From the NCBI GenBank assembly GCA_023213315.1, contig JAKCPI010016966.1, forward strand, positions 1 through 64,000: DNA of 64,000 nt, written 5' to 3'. This document shows, piece after piece, positions 1 through 10,906 of this stretch (its first letter is position 1; each line of letters begins with the position of its first letter). The translations under genes and the position numbers were made by a program. The stretch is from Euborellia annulipes. Lineage: Eukaryota; Arthropoda; Insecta; Dermaptera; Anisolabididae. A model generated the notes under the pieces. It was not told the DNA's origin. It saw only the letters and a program-made list of their open reading frames with translations, and ran no database searches.

Positions 1-69
1 CCTTAATATACGTATATCCCCGGGTCCCGATAATTCTCTCGGCGGCCCTGATAATTTTTTTTTTAATTT

Positions 70-170
70 GATTGAGGTCTTTTTCGGCATCGAAGGCCAT
101 TTAGACCCCATCTTTATCTATTTCAATTGGATTGGTAGCCATACCAAGGCCCTGATAATTTATATTTATA
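70..170 (-). repeat. SINE tail fragment
   Basis: On the minus strand this carries the tail shared by the tRNA-derived SINEs of the window (a TGCCGAAAAAGACC core next to an 'aaatggcc' motif and an 'aaataaat' stretch). The tRNA-like head is missing or reduced to a few bases. It is probably a truncated copy. Confidence 0.55.
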
Positions 171-180
171 AATTTCACAA

Positions 181-535
181 ACAGGATTTTTTTCTTGTTA
201 TAACATAAGCTTCATTTATAAGATTTTACGATTTCATCTAAAACAAATCACAATTAATGGAAATTCAAGAATTTTTTATTAAAAATTTTTTTTATAAAAT
301 TTTAGTCAAGTAAACAAAGTATTATTCATTAAAAATTTGAAATGGCATTCAAGAAACTGCGCATAAAAACTTGAAAAATCTTAACGCCTAATTTGTTCAA
401 ATCAAAAGATACTTACAACTGAGTATTGTTATTTTTATTATGGAAAAAAACGATCTACGTATTTTAATTAGCTAATGATATTTATAAATTAGTTATTTTT
501 TTTATGAATGAATAAAAAAAATGTTATTAACCGGA
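181..535. other. AT-rich stretch, nothing seen
   Basis: No ORF, RNA gene or paired repeat is recognisable here on either strand. Homopolymer A/T runs dominate. Confidence 0.5.
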
Positions 536-750
536 ATGCAAGTAGGCAAGAGAGGTTGTTCAAGTTCGCCTACGAGAGTGTGGGCCAAGGGACAAAAAGG
601 GAGAGGGACCTGTCCCAGGTTGTGATTGCCTGACGGCGGACCGCCCATCGTAGCCACTCCAGCCACCTTACGATCTCACCAACTCCCACAGCAGTTACCT
701 GCTGGGAGAGAAACTACCTTTCCTCGGCTGGCTATGCTACACAAACCAAT
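536..750. other. GC-rich block, unidentified
   Basis: An abrupt island of higher GC in AT-rich DNA, with no convincing ORF, tRNA or splice structure. Its texture resembles the GC-rich bodies of the repeats near 3050-3470 and 6165-6432, so a retroelement fragment is likely, but no second copy was found in this window. Confidence 0.3.
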
Positions 751-884
751 ACCATTTACTTAAAGTAATTATTATTTTACAAGCATCATTTCTGTTCTAT
801 TCGAAATCGTTAAAGCATTTTTTTTTCTTAATTAACAAATCTCATCTTAAAATATTAATAAAAAAAAATATTTTTTACTTTTCT

Positions 885-1470
885 CTTACCTCTATATATG
901 TTAATATATAGAGGAGTTAAAGTATTGGATTCATGTCAAAAATTTGATGTCGAGATTTTGATGGATATACACGTTTTGGGGACCGCTGAATCAAAAAAAA
1001 AAAATGGTTTTCGCGACATGGTCTGTCTGTGAACAAAATATCTCAGGAACTAATTGAGCTACGAGGTTGAAATTTTATATTTATATTCCGCACCCCCCCC
1101 CCCCCCAAGGGTGAAAATAAGCTTTTGAACAAAATCGGCCAAAAAGTACTAGTACTTTACTGATGCACTTTTTTAGTTTTTCTTTTTTCTCAAAATTCGC
1201 TCCAACGATTTTGATTAAAATTCCAAAAATATTTTTTTGATGCTCTTTAAAACGTATATTCTCAAAATTGTTTGAAGCACACTTTAATTTTGTACTTCAT
1301 AGGAAAGATAGGCGAAATGGTTGCCATGGTAACAAGATATAAATATTTTTCTATGCTTATAAATTTTACATCTTGAATTCAAATGTACCATACTGTCGGA
1401 AACTCGACACAAAAAATCTGGTGTGACAAGCACAGAACACAACTTTCGATTACCGAAGGTAAAGTAGGAG
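885..1470 (+). repeat. Unclassified ~600-bp repeat (family R1)
   Basis: Hallmarks in order are 'atgtcaaaaatttgatgtcgag', a pyrimidine/purine block, 'cgcgacatggtctgtctgtgaac', 'tcaaaatcg(g/t)' and a terminal 'aaatctggtgtgac' followed by 'cgattaccgaaggta'. Inverted copies lie at 5868-6510 and 28088-28548, with fragments at 2640-2830, 7030-7200, 8570-8640, 9030-9240, 21745-21810, 25310-25425 and 43480-43870. No coding potential is seen in any copy, so it is a non-autonomous element of unknown class. Confidence 0.6.
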
Positions 1471-1874
1471 GGGGGCTTTTATCTTTTTTTGCCTTCAAAG
1501 TCACTTAAAGAATGAAGAGAAATGGGCAAGGTATAGCCAAAAAGTGCGTCTTTGTCCTTTTGAAGAGAGAATTACGTTCCGGACATGCCTACTCTATTGA
1601 TCGTACATCTTTTGTATGTGGCTTTATTAGAATTTATGTACCAGAGATGAAGTACAAAAGAAATTTTTTGTTATTTTTTTTATTTGAATTTCCAATTCTC
1701 CTTTTAATTTTGTTTTTGTCAGTATTTTGGATATCCTTTGATTTCAAATGTCTCAAATGACAGATAAACATTCGGACATCAGCGAATTATATATACAGTA
1801 TACATTTTTTTTTAAATCAATTTAGAGAGGAATTACTTATTATTATTACAAAAAATTATTTTTAACAAATATTT

Positions 1875-2008
1875 TGTACCAAAGGTCGCGGATTTGCATC
1901 CCTTCTCATGCGACAATTTATTTCATTTTAATTGGTTAACAATAAATTGAAATAAATAGAGACGGAGTCTAAATGGCCTCCGTTGCCGAAAAAGACGTTA
2001 AATAAAAA
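1875..2008 (+). repeat. tRNA-derived SINE, head truncated
   Basis: Begins inside the tRNA-like head at 'tttgtaccaa', continues through 'catgcgacaatttattt', and ends in the common tail with TGCCGAAAAAGAC and a T/A-rich 3' end. The same head type occurs at 17336, 42869 and 48098. Confidence 0.65.
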
Positions 2009-2035
2009 AAAAAAAAAAAAAATATTTTGATTTAA

Positions 2036-2122
2036 AAATGAAATAACTTTGGCTGCATTTGGTCTTGAATTTTTTTTTTTTTGACTCCGCCTTAGGAATA
2101 CTTCCAGCCACAAAGATATAGA
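2036..2122 (+). repeat. Solo right end of a fold-back element
   Basis: Closely matches the right arm and downstream border of the fold-back element at 23293-23490: an 'ataattttggctgcat'-like stretch, 'gtcttg', a T tract, 'gactcc', then 'ttccagccacaaag'. It shows that this end moves or survives without the rest of the palindrome. Confidence 0.5.
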
Positions 2123-2859
2123 TCTACCTCATGAAAAATAAATTAGAATATTTACTATTAATTAGAATATTTTTTTCAATATTTGAATATAAACTCGATG
2201 TTTCAAAGGATGTTGCTTTGAAGGATGTGGTTTTGATTTAAAGTGAATAAGGATAAAACATTCATTTTTTTCTGTATAAATGTGTGTGGTTTAAAAGAGC
2301 AATCGAATGATGGAACCGATGGTGACGGTGACGTCATCAACACCAAGTTTAGTCATGATGCAAGGCCACAAAAATTATTTATTTATTTATTTAAAAATAA
2401 ATGCAAGATGCAGATTAGAAAAATACTAAATTAGTATTAAAAAAAAAAGAATTAAATGTTTTATTCATGAAATTAAATTAAATTATTTATATAACTATGA
2501 TATTTTTAATGGATATTATTTTTTAATTTAAAATTTTTTTAATTTATTCTGACATTTGATAAATTAAAAAAAGGGTTTAATACATTTTTTACAAATTTTT
2601 TTATCTAATAAAAAAAATTTGGGGTAAAATAAACAATTTTCTGAATTTTAGATTCATTCATACAAAACATCCCTAGAAGAAAAGAGCTACGAAATTGAAA
2701 TTTTCATATCCAAGTTAGGAACCCCCTGACTCAACAAAATAAGTTTTTGAATAAAATCGAGTACAAATACTTTACTGTTGTGCCTTTTGTTCGATTTTCT
2801 CAAAATCGGCTCTTACAATTTGAATAAAGAAAGAAGGTAGCCAAAAATTTAAATCATTT

Positions 2860-3545
2860 GGATACCAAATGGTTTAAATAAATGTCCCTGGACCCCTATA
2901 TACATTATATATCGTATTATCATATTGTGTATCGAGGGCTCGCTGGTGTAGTGAGCTAGGGTGTCAGCTTCTACAAAGAAGATCCCTGTTCAAATCCTTG
3001 GCGTGCGGGATTTTTCATTAAATAAAAATATTTATTTAATGTAAACAAATCCTCAAGCAAGCCCTGGATTGGAATATAGGATCTCACCACAATAGTCCTC
3101 AGGCAACTTTACGAGGAGAGGGAGTTGCTGTGACATCCCGTCCTGTGGAAGGGACTTAAAAGAAGATTCCCTCCCAGTGATGCATTCTTCGAAAGGAGTA
3201 GGCTACACGCCGGTGCTGAGGAGTCCCTCCTCAACTAGGACATCCTCCCTAGCATAGAAGAGGTTGGATATAAGGAGCCGGTTGGAACCAGAAATAAGGA
3301 TTAGTTCACTAGCTAGAGACGAAAGCAGGAGGAGGAGTTAGAGATAGGAAATGATGTAACTTCACGGGGTGCCGGTAGATGGCTACGGCCAGAGGCCGGT
3401 TGGGTTTGAGGTGTGTGTCTTCGTACACGAAAGCACCTCGGGCAAATAAACGGGGATCCCGATAGGAATTTCAAAAAAATAAAAATATTGTGTATCGATC
3501 AAAGTTTATATGGCCTAGGATGCCGAAAAGACTTAAAAAAAAGGT
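2860..3545 (+). repeat. SINE interrupted by a second SINE
   Basis: A SINE with the 'ggataccaaatgg' block at its left end and the 'ggcctaggatgccgaaaagac' tail at its right end is split by an insertion (2936-3486). The two halves join at the target duplication ATTGTGTATCGA. The same tail variant, also split, recurs around 60985-61375. Confidence 0.6.
2936..3486 (+). repeat. tRNA-headed long SINE with 12-bp target duplication
   Basis: Flanked by ATTGTGTATCGA at 2924-2935 and 3487-3498. The head has pol III boxes: an A box in 'tggtgtagtgagc' and a good B box GTTCAAATCC near 2990. A GC-rich body of about 420 bp follows, ending in an A-rich tail. A headless reverse copy of the body lies at 28549-29205. 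Inserted into an older SINE. Confidence 0.7.
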
Positions 3546-4064
3546 TCTGAATTCGAACTAAAAAAAATCTGGTGTGATCGTACAATTTTCGGAAAGTTTC
3601 TCGAATCAATATACATTATAACTCTATCACTGATAGAATGCAAACATTTTGAGGGGTATATTTATAATTTCCTGTGGGGCAATCATTAAAATCAAATTTA
3701 AATTGCGGAATGGTAATCAACCATAAGTATTCCCATCTGTTTATTACATAATATATCTTCATGGAAATTGCAAAATACCAACTAGTATATATTTAAAATA
3801 TTTACATAAAATTATATTACAATTTTTATTATTGAAACTCCAAGAAGAAAACACTAAATCTCAAAATATATTATTATAAACTAATTTAAAAGCATTTAGT
3901 AGAGATATGCCTACATATAAGGAGTGAAATATCTCTTGACTTGTGAAATAAAATATATTTAAAAATTCCGAATTCTCTCTCACTGGTGAAGAATCAAACT
4001 TGTTTGATTTTTGTTTCTATTTTTGGATTTAAACGTTGACTCCTAAAATAGAATTACCTCTCAG

Positions 4065-4095
<31 letters not shown>

Positions 4096-4815
4096 ATAGA
4101 CCCGATCACCTCAATTAGACTAATTGCCTGATAATTTTGAATTTTCGCTATGAATTATTTGTTTGTTTGTACTTATTCTAACAGAAAAGGTCACACTGCA
4201 TGAGAAAAAACGCAATAATAAACTTTAAACGATACATTTATTTACGATACAATCAAGCATAATTATTTATACCAATTAGTATTTAATTTCATTTTCGATC
4301 TGTGTGGCATTCGAAATCACATCCATTGGGTTTATAGGATATTAAAATTGATCTCTAACCCCTTGAGATGTGAGAAATTTATTTTTTTAATTTATACATT
4401 CCATATAACGAGGGTTAAGAAATGATTCCTCGTAAATACAAAAAACTATATTTTTCAGGAATAAAAAAAAAAATCTATGACTTGCCTGAAGTGTTAAAAA
4501 GTGAAAAAAATATTTTATTTTAAAGAATGCATATTGTTTTTATTTCACATATGAGTTTTCAATTTCTAAAAAAATATTTATATAATGTACCATGAAAAAT
4601 TGCAGATACGAGGTATCTATTATTAACCCTTGATATATTGAAATGGATTCAAATCCAATTTTTTTTAAATAAATATTTTCTAATTTTTTAGTTAATTCTA
4701 TATTTTTAATCTGAAAATAAAATAATCTAACCTTGACTCGAATAGCCTGTTGGTCCTTATAAAATGACAATAAATAATTACAATTATGCCATTCGACATT
4801 TTGAGAAATTTTGTT
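3546..4815. other. AT-rich intergenic DNA
   Basis: No gene recognised. It holds a long T tract near 4065-4091 and no splice-bounded coding blocks. It lies inside, or downstream along, the first intron of the minus-strand kindlin gene, if that gene runs off the left edge. Confidence 0.45.
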
Positions 4816-4819
4816 GACA

Positions 4820-4872
4820 CGCTTCAGCCCTGAGGACGGTCGTATATGTGACCGAAACGTCGGCTTGAAGTG
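4820..4872 (+). ncRNA. Hammerhead-ribozyme-like core
   Basis: Reads as a type I hammerhead: stem I strand CTTCAGCC (4822-4829), core CTGAGGA (4830-4836), one extra C, stem II GGTC/GACC (4838-4841 with 4850-4853, 8-nt loop), GAA (4854-4856), palindromic ACGT (4857-4860) as a minimal stem III for dimers, C (4861) at the cleavage position, then GGCTTGAAG (4862-4870), which pairs with CTTCAGCC with a single bulged T. The extra base before stem II departs from the canonical core. Related motifs occur in at least eight other places in the window. Confidence 0.4.
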
Positions 4873-5282
4873 ATTAATAAACGAAATAAACTTAGCTGTA
4901 ATCGCTCTTTCTTCATTATTACAAAATAAAATAATCGACTGGGGATTTTTGTGGGTAGAGAATATTATCATCTTCAAAAATGTCTCTGTCCCACCCCCTA
5001 ATAAAATTATTATTTTATAATTATCTTTTATTTAATATCCTAATAAATTAACTTCATCTATTTTATTTCTTATTGTTGGTATAATTAAAAAATAATAAAT
5101 ATAAATAGTCTTTTCCTCAACTACGAAGGAAAATCCGGACTTTTTAAAAGTGAATGCATCGCATTCAAGGTTTCGTTTGTTTTAGAGTTATTATGTAAGT
5201 GAAATGCATTACGTTATCAGACAGTCTCTGGGGGACCCTGTAGGGAGCTGATAAGAACAAAAGCCACGTGGTAAATGCTTAC

Positions 5283-5424
5283 CTAAGTCCTCGACCAACT
5301 TGAGCATGACTCCTCCGATGTGTAGGTCGCCCTTGACCCTGAGCGTGCGGTCCACCTGTAGGTCTGTCACGTATACCTTCAGGTTCCACGACCCGTCGCC
5401 CACCAGATATCCGTCGGCCATCAT
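5283..5424 (-). CDS. Kindlin (fermitin family), first coding exon only
   Basis: The exon encodes 47 residues and the first base of codon 48. It starts MMADGYLVGDGSW and includes VTDLQVDRTLRVKGDLHIGG and VMLKLVEDL. This is the start of the kindlin F0 (ubiquitin-like) domain; the run TLRV-G-(L/V)HIGGVMLKLVE is distinctive of the family. Kindlins bind the beta-integrin tail at focal adhesions and activate integrins together with talin. The exon ends at a good GTAAGC donor (first bases at 5282-5281) in phase 1. The next exons must lie to the left; none is recognisable in 1-5282, so the first coding intron exceeds 5.2 kb. The first of two adjacent ATGs was taken as start; the second is equally possible. 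Confidence 0.85.
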
Positions 5425-5700
5425 CTTGATTGGTTTTTAATAATAATTCAAAAGAAAAAAAAATTTAAAAAAAAATCACAAAAATAAATATTCCATTGTA
5501 AAAGAATCACTAGGTGAAGGAAAGAGAGACGAGAACGACACGAAGTATAATGCTCAAAGGCCACGGATAGACTGAAGTGTAGGAGTGGGGGAGAAACCCG
5601 CGCTTGGAGACCTGTCCCCCCACCATGCTCCGTTCCATTCCCCGCCGCTTTCCCCTACATTGTCTTCTTCCACTAAGACGCACTCCACGCTATTTCTTTT
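5425..5700 (-). promoter_or_regulatory. Probable 5' UTR/promoter region of kindlin
   Basis: Immediately upstream of the kindlin start codon there is an A/T-rich leader and then, from about 5520 to 5690, a block of unusually high GC for this window. No clear TATA box is seen. Position and base composition suggest the core promoter; this is inference. Confidence 0.35.
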
Positions 5701-5867
5701 TATAAAAAAAAACATGTTTAGGTAACTTACGTGTTTTTGTTTATATCAATTAGTCTTCGTCTATTTTTGAGCATTGAGAGGAATTATTATATTCAGTTAG
5801 CGGACTCAGGTAGGTTCGGTTTTTTTTTCGGATTCAGTAAAATTATTGGAATCTCTCCGAAAAAATC

Positions 5868-6510
5868 TGGCGTGACTGGTCGCACTTCTTACCTTCGGTA
5901 ATCGAAAGTTGTGTTATGTGCTTGCACCCTAGATTTTTTTGTGTCGAGATATATTTAGTTTCCGACAATATGTTACTTTTTGGCCGATTTTTGTTCAAAA
6001 GCTTCGAGTCACGTCCCAGAGGGGTACCAAACTTAATTATAAAATTTCAACCTCCTAGCTCTTTTCGTTCTTGAGATATTTTGTTCACAGACAGACAGAC
6101 TGACACACAGACAGACCATGTCGCGAAAAGCACTTTTTTGGACTCAGGGGACCTCAAAACATGTCTTCTTCTTCTTCTGTCCTCGCCATTATTAATCCCG
6201 CGGTGTGGGGTCGGCGGACCTTACCCTCCCCCTCCACTCTCCTCAGCTCAGGGGCCCACTTCTTGTGGGTACGTGGATGGCGACCACGAGCTGCCCTAGC
6301 TGGGACTGGCAGTACTTCTGTTCTTTGCTTGTCAGTCTCTTCCTTCGATATTTTCAACAGTCGTCAGACCGTGCGACGGGCCGGCCTCTTCTATTCTTCC
6401 CGGTCAAAAACTCACATGAATGAGAAATTATAGGGGACCTCAAAACATGTATATCCATCAAAATCTCGACATCGAATTTTTGACATGATCACAATTCTTT
6501 CTTAACATAT
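5868..6510 (-). repeat. R1 repeat, interrupted by a LINE end
   Basis: An inverted copy of the repeat at 885-1470, running from 'aaatctggcgtgac' to 'gacatcgaatttttgacat'. It includes the tandem 'cagacagactgacacacagacagac' stretch near 6090. It is split at 6165-6432 by a retroelement insertion with an 18-bp duplication. Confidence 0.65.
6165..6432 (-). mobile_element. LINE/retroposon 3' end, 268 bp, 18-bp TSD
   Basis: Flanked by perfect direct repeats GGGGACCTCAAAACATGT (6147-6164 and 6433-6450), the signature of target-primed reverse transcription. Read on the minus strand it ends in a short (GAA)n tail, as many non-LTR elements do. It is GC-rich compared with its surroundings. A minus-strand reading frame of 67 codons crosses it but shows no domain I recognise. 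A second copy lies at 7657-7871. Confidence 0.65.
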
Positions 6511-7656
6511 ATACGGTAGTAAGTAGAAAGTAATACCAAACAATCTCTTCGAATGTGACAAAACAGTAAAGTTACAAACTGTCACCCGAGTGGGTATGTG
6601 AGCGGGACAGTTTCTTCACCGAGAAGTTGCTTGCTTGCCCTAGAGACAAATAAGTCACTCTCCAGTCAAGTTACTTAGTGTGTGCTACTCCCATAAAAAC
6701 CACTGTAATGTGACGGCTCATACTGCTAGTGACAAAACTGTTGCATGACAAAAGACACTCGTGTGCGTGTGCTCTAAGTTATAAAAAAATGTTTATAATC
6801 TAACTAATCATGTCATTTACTTCATTTTATCTTTCACCTCTCCTCTTTTATTTCTTTTTAGGCACTATGGGCTATGTGATTTTCTCCAAACCCGGTCTTA
6901 AAATTCAAAGTATTTAACAAAAGTAAAAATATATAGAACACATTCGATTTCCTTTTACAAATTGCACAAAAATTCGATACAAAGATTTTTAACTTTATTA
7001 TTTACTTGGAATCCTTCTTAAATTATTAATTAAAAATTTTGGTGTCACTGAACCTCGGTAAACCAAAATTGTGTGATCTGCTGAAATACCAGACTTTTTT
7101 GTATCGCGTTTTAATAGCAAGTGGAAACAACCCCAACATTAATAATAAATCATAGCAACCATTTTCCTATGAAGTACAAGAGTAAAGTGGGCTTACTGAT
7201 TTATAAATTTTATTCAAAATTCTTAGAGATAATTTTGAGAAATTAGATGATATTGGAGTTAATTGTCACATTAGGCAAAAAAGAAATATTGTATTCGTGA
7301 TAGAAGAAAGAAAAATTTTATTTCAATCAATAGCATAAATAAATTATAATGTTGCGACTGTCAAAACAAGAGAACATAAACACTCTTCCTTTTTTTGTTT
7401 GATGTTCCTTAAAAAATACGATTCATCTACCCTTAAACTTAACAAATCTATATCCATTTTTCCTATAATCGCATTTTCAGAGAAAATTTGAAAAAAGGAT
7501 TGAAAACAGTTCCACTGTTAATTTCAACTTGGTTTTGATAAAAATGTTGGCATGATGTCTTTCTTTTTGATGGTCATACTATTGAAGACACAAAGAAAAA
7601 TTTTGATGATTAATTTACATTTTACAATATTGGAATTTATCTCTATCTTACTTATT
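6511..7656. other. Intergenic, mostly featureless
   Basis: Includes a decayed R1 fragment around 7030-7200. Otherwise no gene or RNA is supported. Confidence 0.4.
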
Positions 7657-7871
7657 TCGTTCAGGGGCCCACATCTTGTGGGTACGTGGATGGCAACCAC
7701 GAGCTACCCAAGCTGGTACTGGCAGTTTTTCTGTTCTTTATAAGTCAGACAGCGCGACGGGCCGGCCTGTTCTATTCTTCCCGGTCGCAAATACTCATGT
7801 TAGGGGGAATTGAGGGAAAGAGCGAGGGCCGCCGACCCCGCACTGTGGGAATAAGGCGAGGATAGAAGAAG
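7657..7871. mobile_element. LINE 3' end copy with internal inversion, 18-bp TSD
   Basis: Flanked by ATCTCTATCTTACTTATT at 7639-7656 and 7872-7889. The right part (about 7805-7871, ending 'gatagaagaag') is the 3' end in plus orientation, while the left part (about 7660-7804) is the 5'-ward portion in the opposite orientation, judged against the uninterrupted copy at 6165-6432. This arrangement is the known product of twin priming during LINE-type insertion. Confidence 0.65.
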
Positions 7872-8176
7872 ATCTCTATCTTACTTATTCTTTTTACAAG
7901 TGGCGACTTTATGATGGGACGAGCGGGTCAATCTCAGAGACCTAGAGCAACAATCTGAGTAGAAAAAAAATTGATAAGCTTATTTAAAACTTTGGTGAAT
8001 TCAAAATTATGTTAGGCCTATATTAAGTGACTAAATACAATTTCTCAATTTATTGATAGAGTTATTCAATGTCTCATTCGTATGAGGGAAACGACGACAT
8101 TATCTCGATCCTGAAATATAGAATACAAAACAATTTACTATTGCATAGCGTACACCACTATCGAAGACTTTGTGAC

Positions 8177-8538
8177 TTCGGATTTGGGGTCCATTTCTCC
8201 CGATGACTATAATAGCAGTCGGATTTAATTCAAATAACTAAATGCCGTGCTGTGGTCCAGTGATAGGGCATACTGACAAGTGAGTACAAATTGGTAGATC
8301 CCTGGTTCGACTCCCGGCGGCATCCTATCTTTTGTCTGCTATTTGAATTAATAAATATTAAATTGTATGAATTTTCTTCACGACCCCGGACGTGATATAT
8401 ATAATTTCTTATTTATTAATTGCATACTTGAAAGGTCTTCTCAATTCATCTAGATGGTCGAAGGAGGAATTTGTGTTTTCGGATTTGGGTCCATTTCTCC
8501 TGATGACTAAAATAGCAGTCTGAGTGAATTCAAAGAAT
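8177..8538 (+). repeat. tRNA-like sequence between 60-bp direct repeats
   Basis: A direct repeat beginning 'cggatttgg' and ending 'atagcagtc' occurs at about 8177-8238 and again at 8478-8538. Between them, at about 8250-8330, is a tRNA-like segment with A-box-like 'tggtccagtgatagg', a very good B box GGTTCGACTCC, and ATGCCG/CGGCAT as a possible acceptor stem. The T stem has a mismatch and the middle does not fold as a standard anticodon arm, so I call it a SINE head or tRNA pseudogene, not a tRNA gene. Confidence 0.45.
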
Positions 8539-8569
8539 TTTGGTTGCTAAATGAGCAATTTTACTTTCT

Positions 8570-9240
8570 CCTACCTAAATATGTAATATATAGTGATAAA
8601 GTATTGCGAGCATGTCAAAAATTTGATGTCGAGATGTTTTTTTTTCTCTTGAAAGAGTATTTTATAGATTAGAAAATGAAAGCCCCTTCTACTTAGGCAT
8701 TCCCGTGTGATTCTTTGTTTTGTTGGAGATATAAAGATCGGGGGTCGTGAACAAAACTCCAGTATACCAGTGTCTGTTTAAAATTAGTGATTCTTTCTGC
8801 GAACTCATTAAGAGGCAACTTTACACAAGTCCCCAAAATGATTTTCAGCGAAGTATTTTATAGGAAATCACAAGATAAACCTATTTGTTGAATTTGTTGA
8901 ATCCATGAATATTACACAATCTGAAAAGAATTTTAATGATTCAAACATCTCTTCATTTAAGATTTTTCCATTTTTAATTCGTTTTAGTGTTTCTTATTTC
9001 ATTCATTTATTAATTCTTTTACCTATATGCACATGTATGTTAATATATAGAGAGAAAGTATTGCATTCATGAGAAAAATTTGATGTCGTGATTTTGATGG
9101 AAATACACTTTTTGATTACAAAAAAAGAGGATTGTTAAACATATGTCAACACAACAAATCTGGTGGGGCAAGCACAGTACAAAACTTTCTCTTACCAAAG
9201 GTGCTGTACGACCAGTCACACCAGATTTTTTAAATATATT
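8570..9240 (+). repeat. R1 repeat fragments
   Basis: Two pieces of the R1 family ('atgtcaaaaatttgatgtcgag' near 8610; 'gaaaaatttgatgtcgtgattttgatgg' to 'cacaccagattttt' near 9070-9230), with unrelated AT-rich DNA between them. Confidence 0.5.
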
Positions 9241-10355
9241 TGAGGCTCTTAAAAACTCAACAAGTAAGGAAAGAAGGGAAATAATAATTTTTTATATCTT
9301 TATATTATTATTATAGATTTTATTTGATAATCCAAGAATATTTCAAATGTCTCTTCCCTACTTGAAAATATTATTATTACTCCTTCATATGAAATATCAA
9401 TAGAAGGGAAGTTTAGTGACTATCAAAAATTTGATCTCCCAAATTTTTTAAATATTTCCATATTTTTAGATTTATGGAAGAGCAATAACTCAATCTAATA
9501 AATTGTGTATCTCTGTATATGAAAATTATGTTTTGTCATACAAATCTGGGTGGAATACCCCCACCACCACTTACTTTTTTTTCTTTTTTTTTATTTAAAA
9601 AACACTCACTTTTTTCTCGGAGATCTATAAGTCTACATTTCTTAATGAGCCAGATAGACCTATATCAGTAGCCTATATATTAATATTTAGGGGCAAATGT
9701 CCATGTAGCGCCCTAAAATGCAACTATTAATATTTATATGATTTGTCTAAAAAATTGCAGTACATGAATAAGGAAAGACGAGGGTCCGCCGCAGCCAGGC
9801 TTAGGGTAAGGAGACAGGACGTCCCGTTTTTGTCCGGTGTTCCCCGGCGTTTCAATAAGACCCGTTTTCCTGTGGTAAATAAAGTCTGGTCATCAGAAAA
9901 ATCACAATTAAGTGTTGAGACTTTGAAAAAAAGCAAATAGGAACTTTGTAGGGAGGGGCAACATTTAATATGCCCCCCCCCCCGCTCCCCTCCCGCGCGC
10001 TGTCACTGTAACTAAGCCAAATTGATTTTAAAATTGTAATCTTTCTTCAAATTTGAGTCTAAAATTTTCTCGCCTTTTAAATTTTACCACCCTAGGACCT
10101 GGCATCACGAGCCTAACTATATATCCACCACGAAAAATGGTAATTCTTAATTCTTGTTTCTCAGAGGGTTGGGAATTTAAAATACTAATATAGCGGTTTT
10201 TATAAATTATGCATATTATAGTTAAGTAGAATTTGTGAGGTATACGGCTCGATTTCTTGGATACCTTTGATTGTGAATATCTATAATTGTTCTGTTCTTT
10301 TCAAATAGAAAAGTATTTTATGTTGAAAAGGTATAGGTAATCAGAAGTCCACCAG
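9241..10355. other. Intergenic, no recognised gene
   Basis: Contains a GC-richer stretch at 9770-9870 that is open on both strands for about 65-69 codons but shows no family resemblance, and a poly-C run at about 9972. Neither is called as a gene. Confidence 0.4.
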
Positions 10356-10359
10356 CTTA

Positions 10360-10560
10360 TTAGGGTATTTGTTGGGGTGGTTGAAGGGGAGGGGGCGGCA
10401 AGAGTCCACTGCCTAGAGGCGGCAAATGCCTAAATCCGCACCTGCTAATTTCATTTTGTCTTTGTGAACCACTTTTCCTATTTTGCCTCCCCCTGATATG
10501 TGTCGCCCGGGCACATGCCCCACTGTCCCCCTCCCCTAGATCCGGCCCTGTATATAGGCC
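10360..10560. repeat. GC-rich hAT-like MITE fragment
   Basis: Carries the G/C homopolymer-rich interior typical of the other hAT-like MITEs in this window and ends with 'tccggccctg', a plausible terminal inverted repeat end. The matching left end and duplication are not clear. Confidence 0.35.
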
Positions 10561-10629
10561 AAATTTTGAATCAAGAACCACCCCGGTCAATGTTGTCCGG
10601 CTTTACCAATATTGAATCTGGTATCTGAT

Positions 10630-10760
10630 CACTTTATGTCTGGGGTTCTGGGTTCGTATCCCGTTCTAAGCGAAAAAAAATGTATTTCTATTGAATTGGC
10701 TAATCATTTGAAATAAATTGGGTCTAAATTGCCTTAGATCCCGAAAAAGATCTTAAATAA
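10630..10760 (+). repeat. SINE with partial tRNA head
   Basis: B-box-like 'gggttcgtatcccg' near 10650 is followed by 'attggctaatcatttgaaataaat' and the common tail with CCCGAAAAAGATCTTAAAT. Confidence 0.55.
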
Positions 10761-10906
10761 ATAAAAAGAATCATTTTATCCACCATTTAATATGTAAATA
10801 TTCCGGAGTGCATTACGCCGTTCAAAATTTCAATTGCTTTATCTTTTAAACTCAAAATATTTATTTATAAAAATAATAATCCTATATATATATATATATA
10901 TATTTA

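Noticed and set aside
4540..4977. 145-codon minus-strand ORF
   Set aside because: It runs through the hammerhead-like repeat at 4820-4872 and AT-rich flanks, has repeat-like low-complexity composition and resembles no family.
5990..6130. CRISPR-like short tandem repeat (cagacagac)
   Set aside because: A simple tandem stretch inside the R1 repeat in eukaryotic DNA; no spacers.
6081..6433. Four overlapping ORFs of 67-90 codons
   Set aside because: They come from the GC-rich LINE 3' end inserted in R1; no domain is recognisable in any frame.
8250..8335. tRNA gene
   Set aside because: B box is perfect, but the T stem has a mismatch and no 5-bp anticodon stem with 7-nt loop forms at the right place.
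9727..9940. Overlapping ORFs of 65 and 69 codons on opposite strands
   Set aside because: No family resemblance, no splice sites or conserved motif; mirror-image ORFs in a GC-rich stretch are often chance.
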